Source: Oikopleura dioica
Taxonomy: Eukaryota > Chordata > Appendicularia > Copelata > Oikopleuridae
NCBI GenBank assembly: GCA_907165135.1
Contig: OU015566.1
Location: 11,702,157 to 11,766,156 of the forward strand
DNA: 64,000 nucleotides
Direction: 5' to 3'
The position numbers were made by a program, and so were the translations under genes. Positions 56,590 to 64,000 of the stretch are shown here, in pieces. Numbering within the stretch: the first letter of the stretch is position 1; the number at the start of each line of letters is the position of its first letter. The notes beneath the pieces were generated by a model that had not been told where the DNA came from, did not search any database, and saw only the letters and a list, made by a program, of their open reading frames with translations.

Positions 56590-58164
56590 GAATCCGGAAA
56601 TGCGAGCTTGCTACGGGGCGTCGAGCGAAGGCCTGATTTCGGTGGGCTTTGCAGTATCATTTACAACCATGGCAAACAAGCTCTATCCGATGAAATGGAC
56701 TACGTGAATCATGGAAAATTGCCGCTCATGACATTGAAACGAACTGGGTTGAAGTGGCTGGTTCAAGTTGAAGCTGTCCGTGAATTCGATAAAGGAACCG
56801 ATAGGCGTTCCATAACTGACCCGATAAATATTTGCGACAATGAATTAAAGAAGAAAATTGTTAAATGCGCATCAAAACTGTATGGCGCCGCGAATCGAGT
56901 AAAATCAATTCTCATGGAAAAAGACAAGCTCGACGCTTTTATTGCCAACCTTGACCGGGTAATTACCTTGAAAATAGAAGAATCGTTTCCTTTGAAATTT
57001 CATCTGCAAATCCAGTTGCTCGTTGACGTTGTAACTAAAAGAAATTTTAGTCCGATAAAGTGGTTATGTCCTTTTTGGATTCTTTGGATCTGGATCTTGA
57101 TGGACGAGCCCCTGAACCCATGCCAAAAAAAATTGTTGAAATCAAGGAAGAAAATATCGAAAACGCTGAATCGGAGAAGAAAGAAGACGATTTCGGTGAG
57201 AAAGTCGACTACGATGCAGGGGAAAGCGGATCAAAAATGGATAAAAAACTAATTGATTTGGAGGAAGCCGCTGATCCTGTCATCATCGTTGACGATGTTC
57301 AAGAAGAACGATTTGTGCATCTCGACGAAGCTTATTTTAATAACGAAGACATCCAAGAGCTAAAAAAAGGAGAAACTTTCAAATTGCCGTTGAATGCAGA
57401 TGACTGTCGATCGATGCTTATTGAACTGTCAACGCTTCATGAAGAACAATTACTGATTACCTATGATCGCGAAGAAATCAGACGTAAACATCTGAATGGT
57501 TTAATTGAAGGAAAAATTAAAAACTATTTGGCATATTTAGATTCCTCGAGTTCTGAGGATCATTTTGATATATATCAGTACTCCTATAAATTTTAATTCA
57601 AAAAAAAGAGGATGGGCTAGTGGACAGCCATAACATCGATTTGTTCTTTGGCTTGCTCGAAAGATATGCCAAGCAGAATAACGTTGAAGTCAAGTTTTAC
57701 AACCATCTTTTCTGGTCAATTGCTATCAAGGAGATGGATTTACAGCATTTTCATCCAATCGATTTGCCAAAAAAAGCAGTTTTTCCGATGTTCGTTGATA
57801 CAAAATGTAAAACAGGTCATTGGATGTTAGGAGCGGAACTCAAAAAAATTTGTTAGAAAACTCTCTCATAATGATGCTTACTTCAAGTTTCTAAAAACTA
57901 AAAATGATTTCCATGAAAGCATGTATCACAAAAGATGAAAAATGCATCGACTTTTTCTGCTCAACGAATTCAAGGAGACCCTCTATCCCGCAATTTTTCT
58001 ATGGTTGGCTCGAAAAGGGTGGAATGGTCCAATCTGAATGGAAGCATAGATACAACAAAGTTGACGCACAAAAACCGAATTGTTGCGGGGTTAATGTTTC
58101 ATTTTTGGGAGTCATTGTTGGTCTTTTGGGCAGGGAACACTGTTTAAACAAGGAAGAGATTTAA
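56590..58164 (+). CDS. Ulp1/SENP-like cysteine peptidase (C48) gene or relic
   Basis: Candidate exons are about 56590-56958, 57051-57557, 57611-57851 and about 57904-58164. The N-terminal part is charged and unrecognised. The third exon starts DGLVDSHNIDLFFGLLERYA and reaches VFPMFVDTKCKTGHWMLGAE, where the HW is the catalytic His-Trp of Ulp1 peptidases. The last frame has SEWKHRYNKVDAQKPNCCGV, matching the W...Q.N..CGV block with the nucleophile Cys. The join between these two parts needs a frame change I could not resolve, so the gene may be broken. The intron before the third exon only fits a GA donor (GAG|GATCAT). C48 peptidases are carried by some MULE elements, which fits the neighbours. 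Confidence 0.5.
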
Positions 58165-58494
58165 ATGTTTTCATTTACCTGGTTTATTTTTGAAGAACCG
58201 TTGAATTTGATTCGATAGACGACCATGAAAAGCTAAAAAATAATTAATCTCTGATAAGCTCAATTATTCAGCAATCACTTTGCGAGGAAATCTTGTGGCC
58301 TGCATATTGAAAAAGAATCTTCAAATTTTCAGTTAAATCTTGTGCACTCTTCAGATTCACTTTTATCAACTCAGCGCTAGTTCCTGGCGCTTCACTTTTT
58401 ATTCTTTTTATTTTAATCTTGAAGCCGCAAGCAGCTTTTCGATTTTCAAAAATTTTTGACAAATAAATTTTGATTTACTTGACTTACAAATTGA
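58165..58494. other. Intergenic, no supported gene
   Basis: AT-rich gap between the Ulp1-like region and the SEC61 alpha pseudogene. It carries one partial copy of the GCCGC palindrome near 58422. Confidence 0.4.
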
Positions 58495-58784
58495 CTAGAA
58501 CTGGTAGATGATTGTAACGGCAAGAAGAATACCTTGATTGCTTGTGAATGAGAATTCTTGTGTTGTTGATATCTTACCGGTTCCGGATCCAATAGCACCA
58601 AGACCATCGGCCATGACTGAGAGAGCATCAATGCACATTTCTCCGAACCAAGCGGCAGTGGGGATGTATCTGAAAGCAGTAGTTAGAGGTTAATTCCTGT
58701 GGGAGGGACTCATTTAGAAGTATTATCGGTACCGCCGAATCATTTTAGGCCTTTGAAAGCTGCTCGCTCTCAAGTGAGCCGCTC

Positions 58785-59023
58785 AGAGCCGTTACAAAAT
58801 TACCGGGGCAAACTTACTATTGCTCTAGCGCATAGGGGTTACATTGACGTAGCCCAAGACATCTTTATACGGATCGATGGAGAATCTCAAGCTCTATGCC
58901 TGTATCATCTCAGATTTTCGAGATCTCAAAAATTTTCGGATTTATGGCGATTTTTCATTTTTCAAAGGGCTACGTGTCCCTAATTCAGCCAATCACATTT
59001 GCCCCGGTAAATTTGTAACGTCT
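58785..59023. mobile_element. Short MITE in the SEC61 alpha pseudogene
   Basis: Terminal inverted repeats of about 22 bp (GTTACAAAATTACCGGGGCA at 58791-58810 against its near-perfect reverse complement ending at 59019) enclose about 200 bp with no reading frame. It occupies the place where the pseudogene's middle exons are missing. Target duplication unclear. Confidence 0.65.
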
Positions 59024-59599
59024 CTCATGAGTCGCGAAATTATTTAACTCTGAATGGAGCTCAAAATCCTCGTTGATTTCAGCTCGCTTTGTCTTTTTAC
59101 CTTGGAAGTAGATGACGATGAGGAAAACAAGGACGGTAGCAAGGAGATTCAACAAGTGTGGCAAGTTCTATCGGTAGAAAGATTCGTTGAGCGCCTGGAC
59201 ATTGTCCTGCTTGGTCGCCAAAAGATGGAAGGGAGCAACGACAACGCCTTCGAATTCAGTTCCTCGGCTGAGGTTGACGGTGGTGGGAGAAAAGGCCTTC
59301 CAGACGATGGTTTCGTAGATGTTGGTGGCGATGAAGAGGGAGATACCGGAGCCCAAACCGTAGCCTCTTGCGAGGAGCTTGTCGAGGAGTAGAACGATCA
59401 TTCCGGCGACGAAGAGTTGGATGACGATCAAGCAGCAGATTCCAGTGCGTTTTTGAGCAGAGTCACCGTACATTGTTGTCAAAACGTTGACGACAGCCTT
59501 GCCGAGGGTCATGATCATTCCGAAGAGTTTCTTGGCGCCGGAGAAAAGAGCTCTGAAATTTAATTGTTGAAGCGATTTTCAATAAATAAGAAATTGCGC

Positions 59600-59790
59600 G
59601 AGAAGCCGCTTGCGGCTTCGAGTACCTTCAAAATAAAGCTTCGCAAAGCATGGCACTTTGTTTCTGAACTCAAAAAGCTGTGTGGAAACCTGAGTCGGGG
59701 TCCTGAAAAAGCCTAAGACAAAAGAGCCGTATTTTGCGCGGCTAACATTTTCTATTTGACTCGAAGCCGCAAGCGGCTTCTTGATTTCAA
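59600..59790. repeat. GCCGC palindrome repeat copies in SEC61 alpha pseudogene intron
   Basis: GAAGCCGCTTGCGGCTTCG at about 59600 and CGAAGCCGCAAGCGGCTTC at about 59760 bracket ACCTGAGTCGGGGTCCTG. They are the same family as 55409-55623. Confidence 0.55.
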
Positions 59791-59959
59791 AGGGAAAGTA
59801 TTTGTAAGCTTACCGTTTTTTGCTTGTGTCTCCAACTTCGATAATTTTAGCTCCAGCGGGCAGCTGCGTTACCAAACCAGAAGTGACGATGGGAGAAATA
59901 CCAAGTTCCATGAGAGTACAGTTCGATCACATCGATCTCGCCAACACATTTACGAACCT

Positions 59960-60680
59960 TAATGACCACTTTGGTGACCCATTTGCATGGGTCCCATGAT
60001 TCAAATTATTTTTAAAAATAGTTAAGATAAAAGAAAATAAATTTTTTGCTCGATTTTCACACAGGAAACAAAACAGGACTGGTCTGTATGGCTGGAAATA
60101 GAGTCAGATCTGCCGAAAAATACTGGGCTGTAACAAATAACAGATTCAGAATCAAAATTCAAAATTATGAAAAAAAGGAAGGAATTTTATCAATTTGTCT
60201 TTTTCTTCTTTTTCTTCAATTTCTTCTCGATTTCCGCTCTTTCATCAAGTGTGAGAGAATTTCGTTGAATCTGTCCATTTCTGAGTCCGACATCTGAAAA
60301 AAATAAACAATTAAGCGTTGCTTATGAGAAGGGAAACGCCAATAAAAATAAATTGTCAGTCAAAAAAGCTCTGGTATGTTTTTTCTATGAGGATGAAATT
60401 ATTCTCTATTTCATGATTCTTCGCTTTTTCGAAATAAAATGAGTAACGCTCGCGAGAGTCGGGCGCGCCCACTCACGCGCGGGCGCGGCAAATTCAAAAT
60501 AAATCGATGAAAAATGTCAAGAATGATCGTAGAAAGTCAGTTTTAAGGAGGGAATTGGTAATTTAACAAAAAGAAAAATTTGAGAAAAAAAAATTTTTGG
60601 CTCGGAGGGGGGTGAAAAATTCTATCAATCTGAGGCTCAATTTAATCGTTCAATTATTTTTTTTTGGAAAAAAATCTCGA
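59960..60680. other. Intergenic, no supported gene
   Basis: AT-rich with short open frames lacking support. I recognise nothing here. Confidence 0.4.
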
Positions 60681-60682
60681 AA

Positions 60683-60822
60683 CCATGTAAAAATCAACAA
60701 AATGACTGATATCATGTAAAAACGCAAAGCATGTAAACAAAAATATTTGCATGCTTTGCATTTTTACATGCTTTCAATTGTTTTTCAATATTTACATGAA
60801 TTCATTTTTACATGATTTACAG
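60683..60822. repeat. CATGTAAA inverted cluster
   Basis: About seven copies of CATGTAAA or its complement, arranged to form hairpins (for example AAAGCATGTAAA ... TTTACATGCTTT). It directly flanks the palindrome and resembles 51801-51990. Confidence 0.65.
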
Positions 60823-60969
60823 CAATCCCCAGCATTTCGGCTGAGAAAATGCGCCCTCTATTTGCAGTAGACTATTGGCAATAGTCTATTGCGCGCTTTT
60901 CTGAAAAAATGCCGTAAATAGGAGCGTGCAGCGACAAAACGGCCTCGAAATCAAGCATCCGTATCCTTT

Positions 60970-61009
60970 ACTCATCCCATTTTTGAGTCCGATTTCGATT
61001 GTCTAACAG
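60970..61009 (+). ncRNA. SL RNA: Spliced-leader RNA gene (SL exon), left arm
   Basis: The 40-base exon starts ACTCATCCCATTTTTGAGTC and ends GATTGTCTAACAG, followed by a GT donor (GTAGGAATCG). It matches the O. dioica spliced leader as I remember it. The SL is trans-spliced to mRNA 5' ends and resolves operon transcripts. The 3' end of the SL RNA, beyond the exon, is not defined here. A conserved upstream string (GGAGCGTGCAGCGACAAAAC, about 60930) may be the promoter element. Confidence 0.85.
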
Positions 61010-61294
61010 GTAGGAATCGTCTCCATGCCCACTCCTCCCTCCTCCTCTCGCCTCTTACAAACCCGGAGTCCAACTAACATTTATCAGGCAGTTCGTGCGT
61101 TCTCTTGATTGAAAGTTCACTAATCTGGAGCTTAACTATCGTCTTAAGATCTATAGATAGCATATGCGAAAGATCTTCGTTCATTCCTTTCTTACCTGAC
61201 TTATGGAAATCGTATAGATACGGTATTAACCTGCAATAAAAATAATCCTGATTAAAAAATTTGCTATATAACCTGGCTAGAACCAGCCACCTTC

Positions 61295-61413
61295 GCTTAG
61301 CGTCATACCGCGTAGAATAAACCAGTTCTCGTCCGATCACTGAAGTCAAACTACGACGGGCGGGGTTAGTACTTACATGGGTGACCGGTTGGGAATACCT
61401 CGTGCGCTAAGCA
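61295..61413 (+). rRNA. 5S rRNA: 5S rRNA gene, left arm
   Basis: 119 bases from GCTTAGCGTCATACCG to GTGCGCTAAGC, followed by TTTT, the RNA polymerase III terminator. The 5' and 3' ends pair (GCTTAGCG / CGCTAAGC). Internal hallmarks are CATACC near the start, CGTCCGATCACTGAAGTCAA, GGTTAGTACTTACATGGGTG and TTGGGAATACC, in the positions expected for eukaryotic 5S RNA. Confidence 0.9.
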
Positions 61414-61648
61414 TTTTGACTTTTTTGCAAACGAGAAGTATCTTTTTCCCTGCAGGTACACTTTTGCATTAAAAATAACACAAAACAATTGTTGAAAATC
61501 AATTCAACAGTCATTGAAAAAGTTTGCGCTCAGCAAGCATTGAGCGCTGAGTCTGGCTGGCGGGCGGCGTGGCATTTGGGAAAAAGCGCCCTCCACCGCG
61601 CGCTTTTCTGAAAAGAGGCCGAAAATAGGAGCGTGCAGCGACAAAACG

Positions 61649-61688
61649 TCCGATCAAATTTTTGAGTCCGATTTCGATTGTCTAACAG
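61649..61688 (+). ncRNA. Altered spliced-leader copy, left arm
   Basis: The last 29 bases are identical to the canonical SL exon, including TTTTTGAGTCCG and the GTCTAACAG end, with a GT donor (GTAAGAATCG). The first 11 or so differ (TCCGATCAAA), because about 26 bp between promoter and exon are missing. It keeps the upstream GTGCAGCGACAAAAC string. It may be a variant SL or a pseudogene. Confidence 0.6.
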
Positions 61689-62336
61689 GTAAGAATCGTC
61701 TCCATGCCTTCTCTCTCCTATCCCTCTCGCCTCTCACACACAAGTAAAATGACTCAAAAGCCGCGCTTTTTTCGAGGATAAGGAAGTTTTTTTTTATGGT
61801 TCCTGGATTTAATTACCCCACTTCCAACTTTTTACACCTGGAACATCATACAGATTTGGAATCAGCAGAAAAAATCTAGAACTCTGACCCTTTTAGGTTT
61901 CCAAAAATCACTTCCGGTTGGGATTCTAGAGCCGGAAGTTGGCGAAATTTATGAGAATGGCATGCATGTGATCTATCAAATCGAAGCTTATTTAGCTTCG
62001 ATTTAATTCCTCTTTCAAGTGACTGGAAATGTTCTAAGCTTCGATTTGATAGATCACATGCATGCCATTCTCATAAATTTCGCCAACTTCCGGCTCTAGA
62101 ATCCCAACCGGAAGTGATTTTTGGAAACCTAAAAGGGTCAGAGTTCTAGATTTTTTCTGCTGATTCCAAATCTGTATGATGTTCCAGGTGTAAAAAGTTG
62201 GAAGTGGGGTAATTAAATCAAGGAACCATAAAAAAAAACTTCCTTATCCTCGAAAAAAGCGCGGCTTTTGAGTCATTTTACTTGTGTGTGAGAGGCGAGA
62301 GGGATAGGAGAGAGAAGGCATGGAGACGATTCTTAC

Positions 62337-62376
62337 CTGTTAGACAATCGAAATCGGACTCAAAAATTTGATCGGA
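62337..62376 (-). ncRNA. Altered spliced-leader copy, right arm
   Basis: Exact mirror of 61649-61688 on the opposite strand. Confidence 0.6.
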
Positions 62377-62611
62377 CGTTTTGTCGCTGCACGCTCCTAT
62401 TTTCGGCCTCTTTTCAGAAAAGCGCGCGGTGGAGGGCGCTTTTTCCCAAATGCCACGCCGCCCGCCAGCCAGACTCAGCGCTCAATGCTTGCTGAGCGCA
62501 AACTTTTTCAATGACTGTTGAATTGATTTTCAACAATTGTTTTGTGTTATTTTTAATGCAAAAGTGTACCTGCAGGGAAAAAGATACTTCTCGTTTGCAA
62601 AAAAGTCAAAA

Positions 62612-62730
62612 TGCTTAGCGCACGAGGTATTCCCAACCGGTCACCCATGTAAGTACTAACCCCGCCCGTCGTAGTTTGACTTCAGTGATCGGACGAGAAC
62701 TGGTTTATTCTACGCGGTATGACGCTAAGC
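62612..62730 (-). rRNA. 5S rRNA: 5S rRNA gene, right arm
   Basis: Exact mirror of the left-arm 5S gene, on the opposite strand, with the same poly-T terminator. Confidence 0.9.
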
Positions 62731-63015
62731 GAAGGTGGCTGGTTCTAGCCAGGTTATATAGCAAATTTTTTAATCAGGATTATTTTTATTGCAGGTTAAT
62801 ACCGTATCTATACGATTTCCATAAGTCAGGTAAGAAAGGAATGAACGAAGATCTTTCGCATATGCTATCTATAGATCTTAAGACGATAGTTAAGCTCCAG
62901 ATTAGTGAACTTTCAATCAAGAGAACGCACGAACTGCCTGATAAATGTTAGTTGGACTCCGGGTTTGTAAGAGGCGAGAGGAGGAGGGAGGAGTGGGCAT
63001 GGAGACGATTCCTAC

Positions 63016-63055
63016 CTGTTAGACAATCGAAATCGGACTCAAAAATGGGATGAGT
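63016..63055 (-). ncRNA. SL RNA: Spliced-leader RNA gene (SL exon), right arm
   Basis: Exact mirror of 60970-61009, with the same GT donor and upstream promoter-like string. Confidence 0.85.
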
Positions 63056-63431
63056 AAAGGATACGGATGCTTGATTTCGAGGCCGTTTTGTCGCTGCACG
63101 CTCCTATTTACGGCATTTTTTCAGAAAAGCGCGCAATAGACTATTGCCAATAGTCTACTGCAAATAGAGGGCGCATTTTCTCAGCCGAAATGCTGCTGCC
63201 AGGCAAGCTTCGCTCTCAATGCTAATTTCGCAAAAATCGTGATTCTTTCGATTACTGATAGTAGTTAACGAGTTATCTCATGTGAAAATCTTCTTCTTAC
63301 ATTATGTACTAATAAAATGAGCAACAAAACAGATCTGATGGTAAAAATCGCTACGCATCAGGCTCGTTGTGAGTTCCTGTTAAAATTTATTCGTGAACTG
63401 TGGCAGTGGAAAAGTGAACAAAATAATTTAT

Positions 63432-64000
63432 CTAATTGGCAACAAATCGGGCGATATGTCGTCTGAAGGTAACAAAGTTCGCTAGCATGATGATGACCAA
63501 GAAGGTGAAGTACGTCTTGAACGCGAACTGCCACCATCCAGTGAGCAAGGCGAAAGCGAGAGTGATCGAGAGCCAAATGAGGACGCTCATTCGGGCCAGA
63601 AGTCTCATTTTCAGTCTTGGGTGGACGTATGCTTCGGAAATAGGGTCGAAGTGGGAAAAGATAAAGAAAAACACAGGCATTAAGAAGCCTGGAAGTTTCT
63701 CTTGAATCGTGTCCCATTTTTCGCTCTAAGAAAACCTGTTTTAATCATGGAGAATAGTCTCTTTACCTGTGAAGAAAGGTGCGAGAGTTTGACAAGAGGG
63801 GATACGAGCGGGTAAAATTCGTCCATTCGAACTGGATCTTCAAAGTCTGGGTCGGACCAGTGCGCGATGTCGAGTTGATATTTGCCAGTCATCACCTAAT
63901 CGAAATAAAAAGGGATCTCGTCAGAAAGAATTTAAACCTGCTGTCGTCCTAAGTCGGTCAATGTCGCATTGAAGCCTGGTAGCTTGATGTGATCCGGGAT
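63432..64000 (-). CDS. C-terminal part of a multi-pass membrane protein (partial)
   Basis: Exons 64000-63938 (continuing beyond the window), 63895-63767 and 63725-63432, all in phase, give 161 residues ending RRHIARFVAN. A soluble stretch (DIAHWSDPDFEDPVRMDEFY) precedes three hydrophobic segments (GFLMPVFFFIFSHF; MSVLIWLSITLAFALLTGWW; YFTFLVIIMLANFV). No start is in the window. I do not recognise the family. A 236-bp gap to the palindrome on its left holds only the repeat flank at 63185-63250. Confidence 0.65.

Larger units (their letters stand above)
53691..58164 (+). mobile_element. Degenerate MULE-like transposon region with Ulp1-like peptidase
   Basis: Plus-strand fragments in order: a Cys-rich frame (53689-53979) and a 99-codon frame (54249-54548), both unrecognised; a transposase-like exon (about 54957-55092); an 800-bp non-coding insertion with short palindromes; a transposase-like frame (55913-56359); and an Ulp1/C48-like region (56590-58164). 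Order and strand are consistent with one element, but I found no terminal inverted repeats, so the borders are guesses. Confidence 0.5.
58495..59926 (-). pseudogene. SEC61A-like: SEC61 alpha (translocon) pseudogene, exon-deleted and with stop codon
   Basis: Minus-strand segments match the Sec61 alpha channel in order: [20 protein letters not shown] to GDTSKKR (about 59926-59815); [20 protein letters not shown] to NESFYR, a TAG at 59170-59168, then NLPHLLNLLATVLVFLIVIY (59553-59107); and [20 protein letters not shown] to [11 protein letters not shown] and a stop (58690-58495). Introns are retained, so it is a duplicated rather than processed copy. The exons for about 200 residues between VIYFQ and RYIPTAA are missing, as is the N-terminal part. 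The last residues (normally YQYFEIFVKEQ...) are cut off. Sec61 alpha forms the ER protein-conducting channel; this copy cannot encode one. Confidence 0.8.
60830..63195. repeat. 2.37-kb near-perfect palindrome containing 5S rRNA and SL RNA genes
   Basis: Every position x on the left matches the complement of position 124025-x on the right, with the centre at about 62012. I noticed one mismatch (61805 G against 62220 A) and no indel. Each arm holds, from outside to inside, a canonical SL gene, a 5S gene and an altered SL copy. The repeated promoter-like string GGAGCGTGCAGCGACAAAAC lies before both SL copies. Confidence 0.9.

Noticed and set aside
61074-61349. 91-codon frame on the minus strand, repeated exactly at 62676-62951 on the plus strand
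   Set aside because: It overlaps the 5S rRNA gene in antisense, and its two copies are only the mirror image of the palindrome. No gene support.
60830-63195. Palindrome as a pure assembly fold-back artefact
   Set aside because: Not excluded, but at least one arm mismatch (61805/62220) makes an exact fold-back unlikely. Kept as a real feature with a long-read test proposed.

Overview
The window is eukaryotic and compact. Most introns are about 40-100 bp, genes sit tens to hundreds of bp apart on both strands, and several intron-rich genes are typical of chordates. I identify the organism as the appendicularian tunicate Oikopleura dioica or a very close relative. Two things drive this. First, a 40-nt spliced-leader exon at 60970-61009, followed by a GT donor and lying beside a 5S rRNA gene, matches the O. 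dioica SL as I remember it; 5S/SL linkage is known for that species. Second, at least nine introns whose reading frames only join through GA-AG, GG-AG or GC-AG splice sites fit the G*-AG introns reported for Oikopleura. All gene models were spliced by eye; exon lengths were checked for frame closure.

Layout. 0.3-0.7 kb: a doubtful small membrane protein. 1.1-14.9 kb: an axonemal outer-arm dynein heavy chain with one 11.8-kb exon. 16-22 kb: a secreted LU (Ly6/uPAR) protein, a two-pass membrane protein, an adhesion GPCR, and a proline-rich gene just upstream of the GPCR in operon-like spacing. 22-27.4 kb: a trypsin-fold protein that has lost two of its three catalytic residues. Its large intron holds two antisense genes, and it may be spliced on to cysteine-rich CCP-like exons across an intron carrying a MITE. 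27.5-31.7 kb: an FKBP6-like gene, a small coiled-coil protein and a secreted kelch protein. 31.7-44.1 kb: a TRPA-type channel on the minus strand, with one 9.1-kb intron. Inside that intron are two tandem small genes for a six-cysteine, single-pass protein family.

The first of these small genes carries, at its intron-1 donor, an 8,054-bp element (33648-41701) with perfect 23-bp terminal inverted repeats and an 8-bp target duplication. The element holds two inverted satellite arrays around a spliced gene whose C-terminus resembles the MCM2 N-terminal region. This is the most unusual structure in the window. 44.4-51.6 kb: DIP2 and two tandem PLAC8-like genes.

51.7-60.8 kb is a transposon and pseudogene zone: a SMARCC fragment with a stop codon, MULE-like transposase pieces next to an Ulp1/C48-like peptidase, and a SEC61 alpha pseudogene with a MITE where its middle exons should be. 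60.8-63.2 kb is a 2.37-kb near-perfect palindrome. Each arm carries a canonical SL RNA gene, a 5S rRNA gene and a 5'-altered SL copy. The last 570 bp hold the 3' end of an unrecognised multi-pass membrane protein on the minus strand.

Common themes are genes nested within introns of opposite-strand genes, permissive splice sites, and insertions that land in introns.
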